A stretch of DNA of 64,000 bases. Source: Yponomeuta sedellus. Lineage: Eukaryota > Arthropoda > Insecta > Lepidoptera > Yponomeutidae. Within the stretch, counting starts at the first letter, position 1. Each line of letters starts with the position of its first letter. The notes below the pieces were generated by a model. That model was not told where the DNA came from and did no database searches. It saw only the letters and a list, made by a program, of their open reading frames with translations. The translations under genes and the position numbers were made by a program. Below are positions 11,204 through 21,989 of the stretch, piece after piece. The DNA is taken from assembly GCA_934045075.1 (NCBI GenBank), contig OW203730.1:7924285-7988284 (forward strand), given 5' to 3'.

Positions 11204-11632
11204 TAGCAAAAAGATAATAATAATATTGGCCTTTTTGCATCTACTTAATGAGATGATTTATACAGCGTCTAGTGGTATCTTCACTCACACTAGATGGGTG
11301 AAGGGACCACTCCGACGCTGTAGTGCCTGGGTCATGGTTTTATAGATGGTGTAGGCTTGCCCAGCACCTATACCATCCTGACAGCTTAGTCGGCCTAGCC
11401 CACAGGAAAGACTAGTCAATACGTGCGGAGCCAACCAAGCCGCGGGTTTCCTCACGATGTTTTCCTTCACCGTTAGCGTGTGGTATTGCGACTGCAAATT
11501 CGCAAATGTACGTAACTTTGAAATTAAACAAAGTCATTGGTACATGCCCGCACTCGGGATCGAACCTGGGGCTCTCGCTTGCCAGTCTATGGTTCTACCC
11601 ACTGAGATACCACCGCTTTTAGCAAAAAGATA
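11204..11632 (-). repeat. tRNA-SINE type A, complete, minus copy
   Basis: Target duplication TAGCAAAAAGATA is at 11204-11216 and 11620-11632. Content matches 8797-9202 in reverse. The different target sequence shows it is an independent insertion. Confidence 0.9.
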
Positions 11633-11724
11633 CAAACGAAATAAAAGCTACATTTTTTATCCTACTAGGCTTATATTTGTAAAAATTATAATTATTTCAA
11701 ATATTTGTTTTTATGTGGTCAACC

Positions 11725-11870
11725 ACAGTGAAGACGGCGGGACGACTTTACTACTTCCTCGGTGGATATACTGGGTTGGCAGGAGGTGGCCACGAACAGA
11801 GAGGAGTGGAGAATTACAGGGGAGCCCTTTGGCCAAAAGTGGAACGCAATCAAGAGCTCAGAAAAACAGA
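11725..11870 (+). repeat. LINE reverse-transcriptase C-terminal fragment
   Basis: One frame reads RRRDDF, then GWQEVATNREEWRITGEPFG and QKW. That is the W-x-D-D ... NREEWRxxGEAFxQQW tail common to insect non-LTR retrotransposon ORF2 ends. It is decayed and short. Confidence 0.6.
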
Positions 11871-12369
11871 GTTTAATTTCCATCCAGTTCCTTACTTAAA
11901 AATTAAAAAACAAACCCACACGTTTGTATATAAATTTGATTTCAATTCGATACAGGTTGGTGCAGCGCGCTCTCATACTATTAACTACTTTTTATCGTTG
12001 AATTTCACAGTTAATACCGTGGGTCTAAGCTTGATTGCATAAGCTACGAGGCATAGAAGACAGAGAGTAGACCCTCGGGCCATCGGTCGATCCAATCCTT
12101 TACAACAAATTTAATGCCATCCGCAGCGTGGCGCAAGTTTCTGCTTGATGCGCCGTAATAAAAATCTTTTTCCCGATACAAAGAGTTTGAGCATTACATT
12201 CCGGTAACATCAGGGTAACGTTGCGGGGTGAATATAAAAGTAACAGAAGAACAGACGGGTCACCTAAAGAACGAACAGTCAAAACCAGCTGCAGTTGATG
12301 AACATTTTCATTAAAAAGTCACTTGAAACGTAACTAAAACAAAAAAGTAGTGTCGGATGGCCGTGCGAC
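11871..12369. other. unassigned
   Basis: No gene recognised. Confidence 0.4.
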
Positions 12370-12375
12370 TGGAAG

Positions 12376-12450
12376 TTCTATCAATCAATCAAAATATTTA
12401 TTGCACCATAATGTAACTTGGACCTTTAAGTTACATTTAATAGAAAAATA
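12376..12450 (-). repeat. LINE-like 3' end with short (ATTG)n tail
   Basis: The minus strand reads TGGTGCAATAAATATTTTGA then TTGATTGATTGA, the AATAAA-plus-tandem-tail layout of the other LINE ends here. Confidence 0.5.
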
Positions 12451-12509
12451 CGTTTTGCTAGAGAAAGAGTACAACATAATCACTTTAATTATATAATTTT
12501 TATATATAT

Positions 12510-12755
12510 AATTTTTAATGCACTAACCCGTGCTCAGAAAATTATTAAAAACCTATTTAGAGGCTAAAAATTCCACCCATGCCGGTATTCGAACCCGCGA
12601 CCTCTGGCTATCCGTGCCAGCGCTCTTTCCAACTGAGCTAATGGGTGACTCACCGGCATCAGTGAAATTTCGAACCTCTTTACAATATTCTCTGTATTAT
12701 AATAGCCAGAGGTCGCGGGTTCGAATCCCGGCATGGGTGGAATTTTTTATAAGTA
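12510..12755. repeat. Foldback tRNA-SINE
   Basis: The left arm starts with the inverted tail (AATGCACTAACCCGTGCT) and carries the antisense tRNA-like segment. After TCTCTGTATTA it switches to a sense arm beginning ATAGCCAGAGGTCGCGGG. Confidence 0.8.
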
Positions 12756-13135
12756 TAGGTTTTCATAATTTTCATAAGTATATAGGTTTTCATAATCACT
12801 TTGCCCTGGTCCTAAGCTAGGATACCTTGTGCTATGGTAACTCGCAAGAGCACCATGAACATGGAAATATACCCAGATGGAGGCGATTTTTATAGCACAT
12901 GCTGAGTTCGAGGAGCTTTCTCCTCTTCTTTACGATTTGTTGTATTGTTATTCAGCATGCTATGACTGTAAATTGTATATTTTTGTGTGTTGTGTCAATT
13001 TAATAAATGATTAAATTGTAGTATTAGTCACCATACGAGTTTTTTCTAGCTGTGCAATAAATATATATCTATCTTCCTATTTCCAAGTCCATTGGGCTGC
13101 CGTTCCGAGCTAGGGTCCAAGTGATACCGTTACCC
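12756..13135. other. SINE body relic and AT-rich spacer
   Basis: About 12790-12870 resembles the CTAGGATACC..GTG..CATG body seen at 25660-25730. The rest is unassigned. Confidence 0.35.
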
Positions 13136-13235
13136 ATATAGTGAGTGAAGAGGCAACTGGACGTGGACACTGTACAAATCATCTCGCTAGATGCTATATG
13201 CGCAGATGCAAAGGCCAATAGTGAAGTTGAAGTGA
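13136..13235 (+). repeat. tRNA-SINE type A, diverged 3' module
   Basis: It has GTGAGTGAAGAGGCAACTGG, then CTGTACAAATCATCTC and GCAAAGGCCAATA, matching the 3' end of the 8797-9202 element with many changes. Confidence 0.6.
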
Positions 13236-13804
13236 ACCTTCTTTCATTCCACCTCTATGACAAAGGTATGTATTGGATTTTTGTTTGTGTCTGCCGCCGA
13301 GGCAACATAGGTACTATGGAGATTGGACGGCAGACAGATCAGATGGAAACCGTCCCGGCCTTCCTGCGAAATGCACTTTGCGAAATTATATTCCGGCTCC
13401 GCTTGAAAAACGAGCGGACTTTTCACCGAAATAGATTGTTTGGTGAAAAGTTCGGTGACAGCATACTTCAACGTCAACAAAGCAAGTACAGGCGACAGAC
13501 GCTAAACCTTTAGGTTTTTTTCTTGCAAAGCAACACGTAATGAGAATCTTGCCTTATCGGATCGCTTCATATAAAATATATTCATACTATAAAGAAAATA
13601 GAACAACTAACAAGATGTTAAACAGCAAAACCACAAAAAAAGGGGCTCGCAAGTTGAAAAAATGCAAAAATTCCAGTTACACTAATATTAAATTTAGTTT
13701 TTTCGTTATATTCTCAACGTTTTCTAATAAGTTTGTAAACAGAATTTTACGTGATAAATCAAATATTAATGTTTCGTACACCATAATAAGGGGTCAGTAG
13801 CCTA
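13236..13804. other. unassigned
   Basis: Overlapping frames on both strands at 13145-13513 and 13540-13800 lack recognisable domains and splice context. Confidence 0.4.
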
Positions 13805-14275
13805 GTGAAGTATGTTTAGAATAGAAATTTGATTTTAGAACGCGTTTTGGAACGCAGCCTAGTTGTCAGATGAGTCGGCACATTGACCTCTTGCTTTTTG
13901 GTTGGAAAACGTGTAATTTGTGTAGCAATTAGATTGCCGGGCTTATATCTTCGTGTGGAGTGCGAAATAAGTTCAGGGAAGGATCCCAATGGTATCAGTT
14001 TTGTTGTTGGGCGACGGATCGCCCAAAATAGTGGACATACAATTGGTGATAAAGCGCGGTGTCGTGAAAGTGCATGCAGATAGGTAGCTTTCTGGAGAAA
14101 GAGCTCTTGGCGATAGACGGGGAAGTCTAGGGATCCCCAAACCTCAGTGCACCCATACTGAACGGTGCCGGCTGCCAAGTCGAGAGGCGTCGACGCAGAC
14201 AAACTTTGTAAGTGCATTGTTTTTATTAGTTTTTAAGTATTAGTATTTAAGTGGGTCCTTTACCCAACAGAGTAT
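13805..14275 (-). repeat. Unclassified dispersed repeat, copy 2
   Basis: Reverse-oriented relative of 8331-8790. On the minus strand a 133-codon frame (13816-14217) spans most of it and includes LISHSTRRYKPGNLIAT, shared with copy 1. Whether this was ever a protein is unknown. Confidence 0.75.
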
Positions 14276-14704
14276 AAGTCCGATTTGTATGGATAGTTTT
14301 TGTACCACGTGACTAGAATTACTTCTCGTCATGCTATGAAAAATGTGTTTATTGTAAAAAAATTGTACGTAATAAATAAACGTTTTCTTCTCTATGGTTT
14401 TAAGAGAAAACTTGTTACAAATCTCCGAAGTGATTTTTTGAATAGTCTCTCGGTTCCAAAATTTTAAATCTTTAAAGTAGATACAGGAAAACTGACTTCA
14501 GGGCAATAAGGCAATGAAAACGCATATCTCATAAAGAGATGTTTTTACAGATATGACCTTTAATTATATTACTCGTTGTCTTATTGAATACAATACAAGA
14601 ACGATGTGAGCAACAAAACCTCCTTTGTAGCTCAAAACTAACACAACCGAATCGTTAACAGATTTTAATCGTATTGTACCGGTTCTAATATGTTAAATGA
14701 TATG
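14276..14704. other. unassigned AT-rich
   Basis: Nothing recognised. Confidence 0.4.
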
Positions 14705-14890
14705 AAGCGTTTGTGGCCTACTGGAACTAATTGATTCAATTCAACCACTTGGATTAAGCAACAACAGGTGCGGTTAGGCGCTGGATGGGTGACCGTCCCG
14801 TGACTACCGCTAGTGGCATTTTATCGCGAGGCACGTTAAGCCGTTGGTGCCGGTTGTCACGTAATGGCAGTCTTTAAGCTATGTAAAAAA
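14705..14890 (+). repeat. 5S-like SINE, 5' half
   Basis: This copy carries GGATTAAGCAACAACAGG, TGCGGTTAGGCGCTGGATGG and GTGACCG, the closest match in the window to the 5S box A, intermediate element and box C. It breaks off after the TAATGGCAGTC block. Confidence 0.7.
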
Positions 14891-14892
14891 AA

Positions 14893-14960
14893 ATGTTGTG
14901 TAACTTTTATTAAGTCGCAATTTCGGTGCTACTTGGAATAAAACCTTCTGGATTTTTGAT
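14893..14960 (+). repeat. LINE 3' end fragment (GAATAAAACCTTCTGG type)
   Basis: TTATTAAGTCGCAATTTCGG then GGAATAAAACCTTCTG is related to the 3' ends at 62400-62460 (+) and 49603-49650 (-). Confidence 0.5.
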
Positions 14961-14980
14961 TTGATATGAAACAGGGCTCA

Positions 14981-15521
14981 GGAGATCTATTTTTGAATCA
15001 CTCGTATGAAATTGTATCGTCGAATGCGACATAAGTCACACTCGTCTTCTAAGTCGCATGATCTCGTTTTTCCGTATTTTTGAATCGTTCGCCGGAAGTG
15101 TTGCCAGTACAATTTGAAGTATTGTATTTTATCCGTTCCACGCAGAAATTACAAAAACCGGAAACTACCGTAACGGAAACGGAACGTAAAATATTTCGTT
15201 TTATTGGCTGTAGATGAAAAATATTTTCCTTTAGTTGCAAAACAAACAAAACACTGTCATGGATCGTAAATAATAACACTTTGGTTTGTTTTTGTTCGAA
15301 AATGTCGAAACAAAAAATCAATTCGGCACAAAAGCACAAACTCCTCGATTTGAAATACACAAAAATTTTGACAATTAATTTATAGATCGACATACGAGAC
15401 GAGTGGTAAGGACCATTCGTTGCAGTCGAGTGATTCAAAAATACGGAAATTTGTATGTCGAACGAAAATCAGTAGAAATCGAGCACTCGACGCGAGACGA
15501 GTGATTCAAAAATAGAGCTCC
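14981..15521. mobile_element. Non-autonomous element with terminal inverted repeats
   Basis: Termini 14981-15005 and 15497-15521 are reverse complements over 25 bp with one mismatch (core CTATTTTTGAATCACTCGT). A second inverted pair lies inside: CGTATTTTTGAATCG near 15074 and CGAGTGATTCAAAAATACGG near 15428. The outer flanks GGGCTCAGGAG and GAGCTCCAGGAG could be a ~10-bp target duplication with one indel, overlapping the termini. There is no transposase. The class is undetermined. Confidence 0.6.
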
Positions 15522-16404
15522 AGGAGGTCACCACACGAAATAACACTCGGAAGTGTGAAAGTGTCAGTCAACACGTAGGCACCACCCAAAGCTTTTTCCT
15601 CCGCCAACATGACATGAGCGAGAAAAAAAGTTTGTTAACGATTTTCGTGGCGTAAACAGTCTCACTGAATATTCATGACCCGAAACTCACTCGTAACTTT
15701 ATGAAAAGAAATTATGGTAATAATTTTAAATTGACCTAATCCGTTTTATGGCCCCACAATTTGGGCTGACGGACGGAAACTTGCTTTGTCGCGGTCTGCG
15801 CCTCAATACAATTTTCACAATTCATTTATAATAGGATTGGAATATTTTGTTTGGAAAATATTTTGGTAATTTCACTTTATTTATCGCTACTTCTTGTTTG
15901 ATTCATGTTCAATGCTACTCTAGCGAAACAGAATATTTCAATATAAGTTTAAAGTTTTCCATTCTAAGGAGTTTGTACCTATTGCACCTAATATTTGACC
16001 CTTACGACAGTGAGGATCTTTACTTCTTAATGGCCACTGTTTATAATCGCCTAGATCTCAACGTCTTCCATATTTCTCTCACCTCATCCGATGTCATCCG
16101 GTTCCAAAACCTGTCAAAGAGTCGGTGAGTTGTTGCCGTTATTTACCGAAAGATGACATTTCTCGTTGCGGACCATTTATTCCTAATGGCGCGTCGCGGC
16201 TACATTTCATCTGTTTGGCTGCGCACAGGCCCGCGGCACAGATGAAGCAAGACAGAAAACCTGCCAGTAGCATAGTAGATTCTAAAGTTCCTGCATCGCG
16301 CCAGGTAAGTTTCTTCGAGACTTAGCTTAAATATGATGTCCGACATTACAACACCGGAAGATCTTTCAATGCTACTTATTGATATTACGAGTGGATATAT
16401 TTTT
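15522..16404. other. unassigned; two open frames
   Basis: A 93-codon frame at 15847-16128 begins with a hydrophobic stretch that could imitate a signal peptide (FTLFIATSCLIHVQC). There is no domain, promoter or splice support, so it is not called as a gene. Confidence 0.35.
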
Positions 16405-16680
16405 TTAGTTAGCCTGTTTTGTGTCCCACTGCTGGGCAAAGGCCTCCCCCCTCTTTCTCCATTCTGTTCCCTCCAGCGCCACCTGTGACCAATCTCGGAG
16501 ATGATTGTCGAGGCCATCCCGCCATCTCCGTCGCGGACGGCCAAGACTTCTCCGTCCATCTGGTATCCACTCGGTGGCGATTTTCACCCACCGGTTCGGA
16601 TCCATCCGGCAAACGGGACCAGCCCAGCTCCACTTCAGTTTAGCGTTCGCCACACCAACATCGCGGATTCCAGTCTTAGA
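16405..16680 (-). repeat. LINE reverse-transcriptase C-terminal fragment
   Basis: Minus-strand frame with KLKWSWAGPVCRMDPNRWVK, then RRSLGRPRRRWRDGLDNHL, then EWRKRGEAFAQQWD, ending at a stop at 16405. This is the standard ORF2 tail of an insect non-LTR retrotransposon, 5'-truncated. Several internal changes (for example AGPVCRM where AGHVCRM is usual) suggest decay. Confidence 0.8.
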
Positions 16681-17130
16681 GCGCAGCGTGATATATTATG
16701 TAAAGAAATTATATATCCGAACTCCGAACGAAATTATAGAACCGACCATTTCTTAGTTATAGTTGTGAGCTTAACTATAAGTTATGTATGAGTATCGCGA
16801 ATCACTATTAGGTATATTATTTTTCTAATTGTGAAATGGCAATAACTAGTAGTTCCTGATCCACTGTTCAAGATAAGGTGTCGATTACTTGAAAGTACTG
16901 CAAACACAGATGGTACGAACTTCTGTTGTTTCATGAAGCGACTGAGTCCCGCAACCCGCAGCGCTATTTTCGGCAACATATCCAGAGAATTTATAACTAC
17001 GAGTTAGTTCTAAATCGTTGAATAACGGTAAAGTAACATGGATTTATCGAACACTGGGTTGCGAATTAGTTTCTGCTTTAAAATAATATGAGGTAGTTAG
17101 GTGAGTAACAGACCACTAGACATATTTAGT
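16681..17130. other. unassigned
   Basis: AT-rich; nothing recognised. Confidence 0.4.
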
Positions 17131-17451
17131 ATATATAATTTTTAATGCACTAACCCGTACTAAGGACAATTCTAAAAACCTAATTAGAGGCTAAAAATTT
17201 CACCCATGCCGGGATTCGAACCCGCGACCTCTGGCTATCCGTGCCAGCGCTCTTCCAACTGAGCTAATGGGCGACTCACCGGCATCAGTGAAATTTCGAA
17301 CCTCTTTACAATATTCTCTGTATTACATACAGACAGCGACATCTGGCTGAAGTTATTTGCATCACTTGCAGCTTGAGTACGCTTGAGTACCTACTTCGCA
17401 GTTAGGTTTTTACATCGGAATGATATCGCTGTACCCACATGATTATACTAT
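17131..17451. repeat. Foldback tRNA-SINE, left arm plus full spacer
   Basis: Inverted tail (TTAATGCACTAACCCGTACT), antisense tRNA-like segment, then the most complete spacer in the window to CGCTGTACCCACATGATTAT, where the GATA array begins. The sense arm is missing. Confidence 0.8.
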
Positions 17452-17494
<43 letters not shown>

Positions 17495-18028
17495 GTAGGT
17501 AGGTAGGTAGGTAGGTAGGTAGGTAGGTAGGTAGGTAGGTAGGTAGGTAGGTAGGTAGGTAGGTAGGTAGGTAGGTAGGTAGGTAGGTAGGTAGGTAGGT
17601 AGGTAGGTAGGTAGGTAGGTAGGTAGGTAGGTAGGTAGGTAGGTAGGTAGGTAGGTAGGTAGGTAGGTAGGTAGGTAGGTAGGTAGGTAGGTAGGTAGGT
17701 AGGTAGGTAGGTAGGTAGGTAGGTAGGTAGGTAGGTAGGTAGGTAGGTAGGTAGGTAGGTAGGTAGGTAGGTAGGTAGGTAGGTAGGTAGGTAGGTAGGT
17801 AGGTAGGTAGGTAGGTAGGTAGGTAGGTAGGTAGGTAGGTAGGTAGGTAGGTAGGTAGGTAGGTAGGTAGGTAGGTAGGTAGGTAGGTAGGTAGGTAGGT
17901 AGGTAGGTAGGTAGGTAGGTAGGTAGGTAGGTAGGTAGGTAGGTAGGTAGGTAGGTAGGTAGGTAGGTAGGTAGGTAGGTAGGTAGGTAGGTAGGTAGGT
18001 AGATAGATAGATAGATAGATAGATAGAT
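17452..18028. repeat. Compound (GATA)n-(GGTA)n-(GATA)n microsatellite
   Basis: GATA units occupy 17452-17492 and 18001-18028. About 127 GGTA units fill 17493-18000. The minus-strand poly-YLPT frame is a repeat artefact. Confidence 0.98.
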
Positions 18029-18115
18029 TATTCTTTATTGCATGTACACCAAGTATTACATAAGACACTTACTAAAAGTAATTTCTTCCAGACAACCATT
18101 GACGGAAAAGAAGAA
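18029..18115 (-). repeat. LINE 3' end feeding the GATA array
   Basis: The minus strand reads GGTTGTCTGGAAGAAATTAC, then CATGCAATAAAGAATAATCT and straight into (ATCT)n. Confidence 0.65.
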
Positions 18116-18180
18116 ACGGAAACTGAAATACGGGTAGTCGGCGCAACTAAACAATATTAGATAACATATTATTTTATAGT

Positions 18181-18252
18181 TGATACACATACATAAACGA
18201 TACATAAATATGAAATTGATACACATACATAAACGGTACATAAATATGAAAT
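18181..18252. repeat. 36-bp tandem duplication
   Basis: Units 18181-18216 and 18217-18252 start TGATACACATACATAAACG and differ at one base. Confidence 0.9.
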
Positions 18253-18397
18253 AAATAAAAATAAACATACACAAGGAAAACAAAAACATAGGACATGAAC
18301 GAAAAATATACCTACATAATACTAGAAAGGGATTTCACAAATACAAATAAAAAACTTTCATTAGGGAAAAATAGTGGTTATGCACTCTGTTTTTAAA

Positions 18398-18482
18398 TAT
18401 TTTTATTTTAAATGCACTAATAGGTTTTTAAAATTGTCCTTAGCATGGGTTAGTGCATTAAAAATAAAAATAGTATAAATCT
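18398..18482. repeat. Foldback SINE, tail-to-tail remnant
   Basis: Inverted tail (TTTTATTTTAAATGCACTAA) abuts the sense tail (TAGGTTTTTAAAATTGTCCT ... GTGCATTAAAAATAAAAATA) with everything between deleted. Confidence 0.75.
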
Positions 18483-19009
18483 TCATTAATATAATAACAC
18501 ATAAACTGAATGCGTACAAAATCGTCTATCGTCTTCAAAACTAATACACAGGTAGTCGTGAAAGTGTTTGTGAAAGAAGTACAACATTAAAGAAGACCAT
18601 AATTATGAATGTTGAGCAAGGGCTGCTACAGAGAGAAACTGGATTAAATTAAAAGATTTGCATCGTCCAGAAAATACTATCTCGCTTTTCCATAAAGCGA
18701 ATATTTCACGAAAATGAATCTCTTTCGTGCAACTTCATTAAGATGAGGTCTCGACGTCATCTGCCTCTTAGATGCCATACTTTTCGACTTAACAACCTTG
18801 CTTCTCTTTTATATTTTAAAACATTCTGCTGGAATAAGAAATTTATGTACCTTTAAAGAATTTTGTACGGCTGTCTGGTTATATTTGTGAATGGAGCGTA
18901 GGTCAGGAGAAGGAGTTGAAAACGACTCTTGTTGATTGGTCTAAGAATAAAGTTAAACAGTCAAGACAGAAAAAAATATACCTGAATTTTTTAAACACAT
19001 TTCAATATC
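18483..19009. other. unassigned
   Basis: No gene or repeat recognised. Confidence 0.4.
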
Positions 19010-19125
19010 AAACCTTGTATGTCCCCGCTGCCGTCTCTTCCTGCATCACAGGAAAGTTAGGCCATAGTCCACCACGGGGGCCAAGTCCGGTTTGGTGAAG
19101 GATTGTAAGACAGTGACGGGCCTTA
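19010..19125 (-). repeat. 5S-like SINE, 3' end
   Basis: AACCTTGTATGTCCCCGC, CACCACGGGGGCCAAGTCCG and AAGACAGTGACGGGCCTTA match the 3' half of the family in reverse. Confidence 0.7.
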
Positions 19126-19204
19126 AGGTTTCTAACATGGCGAAGTACGGAAACGCATTTGCGAGATCTTCTATTAAGATAATTTTTTTTTTGGGAAACG
19201 TAAG

Positions 19205-19345
19205 TAGCTAAATAGATGGAGAGCACTTTATTGTGCATACAAAAGGAAATTACACAGATATTTATTATATGACGTAACTTAAGAGTACAGGTTACGCATT
19301 TTACTAGAACCCATCTCTTCCAGACACCCATTGGATTCGATGACT
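19205..19345 (-). repeat. LINE 3' UTR fragment
   Basis: The minus strand has CCAATGGGTGTCTGGAAGAG near the start and TGCACAATAAAGTGCTCTCC at the end, the same layout as 18029-18115. Confidence 0.55.
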
Positions 19346-19347
19346 GT

Positions 19348-19465
19348 TATACTATTTTTATTTTAAATGCACTAACCCGTGCCAAGGACAAATTTAAAAA
19401 CCTATTTAGAGGCTAAAAATTTCACCCATGCCAGGATTCGAACCCGCAACCTCTGGCTTTTTTTG
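19348..19465. repeat. Foldback tRNA-SINE, left arm only
   Basis: Inverted tail ATACTATTTTTATTTTAAAT, then CCTATTTAGAGGCTAAAAAT and the tRNA 3' half in antisense, truncated at ACCTCTGGCTTTTTTT. Confidence 0.75.
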
Positions 19466-19921
19466 CCAGATGATACAGAAAAGAGACAAATTAGCAGCTT
19501 ACAGCAAAATACTAGTCCCCTGTTTCTGAATTGAAAAATACCAATAAGCATCGTATTTTTTTGACAAATTTGATACTATAATACCTACTGATTATTTATT
19601 AATATTTTAGTATTTTTATTTTATTTTCACAACAAGAAACTGAAACGGTTCACGACCGTCCCATCTAACTTCACGCATATATTACTGAAATTAATTCCTC
19701 TCAGAATAAAGAGGAATTCTCCACAAACAGTTTTAAAGTCGCCAGCGCGGTGGAAGTTTTAAAATTTCCGTAAGACGCAATGAATCTAACGTCTGCGCCA
19801 GTGATATTAGAAAATTCTTGGCCTCACTTCCTATTCAAGTGAGGTATCTTGGGATGTGCAATTGTGCATATTTACTTTACAGAAGTGGCCTTATCGACTT
19901 TTTAGTTTTGCATTTGAAGAG
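19466..19921. other. unassigned
   Basis: AT-rich spacer leading to the CATA array. Confidence 0.4.
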
Positions 19922-20099
19922 TACATACATACATACATACATACATACATACATACATACATACATACATACATACATACATACATACATACATACATAC
20001 ATACATACATACATACATACATACATACATACATACATACATACATACATACATACATACATACATACATACATACATACATACATACATACATACATA
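19922..20099. repeat. (CATA)n microsatellite
   Basis: About 44 uninterrupted TACA units abut the 3' end of the LINE fragment that follows. Confidence 0.97.
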
Positions 20100-20410
20100 A
20101 CCTCACGCCTGTATCCCAGAGATGTAGGCAGAGATCAGGGACTGCCACTTGCCACGATCCTGACGGATCACCTTCGCTTCATCAACGTTCATAAGTCGTA
20201 GCATGCACGCACGCCGGTTCCGGGTACTTTTTATCTTTCCCTTTGCTAATACCTCCCCTATTTTGTCGATGTAAGTCCGTCTGGGACGTCCCTTACCAGC
20301 CCTTCCACTCACATTCGCAATACATATATATGTTTCGTCAATCTTTCTTCCTTCATCCTCTCCACATGTCCAAACCAACGCAACATTCCTTTCTCAATTC
20401 TAGAAATATT
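20100..20410 (-). repeat. LINE reverse-transcriptase C-terminal fragment with 3' end
   Basis: The minus-strand frame encodes NVSGRAGKGRPRRTYIDKIG, then STRNRRACMLRLMNVDEAKV and DRGKWQSLIS, followed by GGGATACAGGCGTGAGGTTA and (TATG)n. The upstream RMKEE-like part is shifted out of frame. Relatives are at 20866-21070, 37862-38165, 57348-57560 and 47522-47620. It is a 5'-truncated non-LTR retrotransposon; the clade is not determined. Confidence 0.75.
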
Positions 20411-20640
20411 CATAGACATATTACACAGATCCCATACTAAGTACCTACAACTAAATGACTTGTGTTAAAGGTGCTAACTCGACAATAGATTTAATACAAT
20501 ACATACAGACATCCAAGACCCGAGACTAACTAGAAAAGTTCGTTTCCTAGTTTGACCCGGCGGGGGATCGAACCCGAGACCTTCGGTGGTACAGTCAGCG
20601 TGCCAAACCGCTGCGCCACCGAGGCGGTCACAGGGAGTAA
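20405..20640 (-). repeat. tRNA-SINE, GGCGCAGCGGTTTGGC head
   Basis: A box GGTGGCGCAGCGGTTTGGC and B box TCGGGTTCGATCCCC lie on minus. The body matches 4444-4643. The distal piece ATTCATAGACATATTACAC also occurs at 46202-46222. Confidence 0.7.
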
Positions 20641-20812
20641 GGTCCATAATCCCCACGCTGGGCATGCGGGTTGGGGATCGCAGTTCGGTGAATTGTACTG
20701 CAGGGGGCGCTGCTGCCCATCCCCCGTTTTGTGTCCCTTAGTCGCCTTTTACGACACCCGCGTTGAGAATTGGGTTGATGCTATTCTCTAGGCCGACACC
20801 ACACAGCAGTAT
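20641..20812 (+). repeat. Dispersed repeat Z (CCCCACGCTGGGCATGCGGG)
   Basis: Shared with 28665-28950 (-) and 34870-35135 (+), and partly with 23570-23668 and 50545-50650. In fuller copies one end reads CCAGCAGTGGACTAATATAG on the minus strand, like LINE 3' ends, and the other ends GGCCGACACCACACAGCAG. Confidence 0.7.
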
Positions 20813-20865
20813 AAAAGAAGTAAAAACAATAAATAACGCAAAACATAAACTCACGCTTTTACCAC

Positions 20866-21070
20866 AAAGGGGTAGGTAGAGACGAAGGACTGCCACTTGC
20901 CACGATCCTGATTTCGCTATAATTTCGCTTCATTAACGTTCATTAGTCTTTGCATGATGGCACGTTGGTTTCGGGTACTTTTTATTTGCCCTTTGCGTCC
21001 TTTACAGCCCTTCCACCTTTTTAGTTCGAAATATTTGTTTCGTAAATTTTTTCATGTCCAAAACAAAGTT
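20866..21070 (-). repeat. Decayed LINE C-terminal fragment
   Basis: CACGATCCTGATTTCGCTAT, CATTAACGTTCATTAGTC and GGGTACTTTTTATTTGCCCT follow the same order as 20110-20240 with many changes. Confidence 0.6.
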
Positions 21071-21642
21071 ACATTCTTTTTTGAAATCCAGTCACCACTT
21101 CCTTCTTTAGTCCACGAAGTTCTCTAATCAAACTAGTGTGTATCCTATTATCCTATCCTATCCTGTAAAAGTAATATGACACATATACTTCTTAAGGATT
21201 TCATTTCTACACCATTAAATATACTTTCTCAATTCTAAAAGATTTCAAGATAAAAACACAAAGTCTAATTAAAATGGTCTAGAGAATAACATGGCATGAT
21301 ATTTTTAATGTAACTGTTTTCCGAATAAACCACGATATGGTTTCATTTTGTTTTTGCAGCAAAATGTTAAAATTATTCTCCGAATTTCGAAATAAACCTT
21401 ACTAATAATATACTTACCAATATTTGTTGTAATATTGTTATTCACCCGAATTTTCAACAAAACCAACTTTAGTTTTAATATAATATACGTAATAATAAAA
21501 TTTTATTAACTGCAGGCGTGGGCTTATTATGCCCATTACTTTAATTAATCATTTAGTTGGAATAGGCTTGCCCAAAACATATATTGTCCTCGCAACCCAG
21601 TTAAGTTAAAAACATAGTATTATAATTACGTCGATATCGATA
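21071..21642. other. unassigned AT-rich
   Basis: It includes TCCTATTATCCTATCCTATC near 21140. No gene. Confidence 0.4.
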
Positions 21643-21885
21643 TCAACCCTTGTATGACCCCACTACTGGGACACGGGTCTCTTTCTGCATCGCAGGAAGC
21701 TTGGGCCATACTCCACCACGGGGGACAAGTCCGGGTTGGTAGAGTATTCCAAGACAGTGGCGGGCCTTACTGTCAGAAGCTATCAAGCTGACCATAAGGC
21801 CTCTGCCATGGCTTAAAGGCTGCCATTACATGACAGCCGTCACCAACGGCTTAACGTGCCTTGCGAAGCACGGAACTATTTTACG
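21643..21885 (-). repeat. 5S-like SINE, 3' two thirds
   Basis: ACCCTTGTATGACCCCACTA through CTGTCAGAAGCTATCAAGC to GCGAAGCACGGAA in reverse. The 5S-like head is truncated. Confidence 0.75.
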
Positions 21886-21989
21886 TGTGAGTATTTAAAT
21901 TATATTTGTATTATGTTTCCTCTCTGGTATTATGTTAGTAATGAATCTAGTAATAAACTCTTATATTTTTCTGCCACTTCCCTTTCCAC

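Noticed and set aside
8331..14275. Large segmental inverted duplication (repeat plus SINE at 8.3-9.2 kb against SINE plus repeat at 11.2-14.3 kb)
   Set aside because: The two SINE copies have different target duplications and the repeats sit at different distances, so these are independent insertions.
15847..16128. 93-codon secreted-like peptide gene
   Set aside because: Only a hydrophobic start in AT-rich DNA; no domain, promoter, splice or polyadenylation context.
17451..18068. 205-codon YLPT-repeat protein
   Set aside because: Translation of the (GGTA)n/(GATA)n array only. The same holds for frames over 3555-3790, 19922-20099, 27191-27349, 33533-33766 and 62459-62957.
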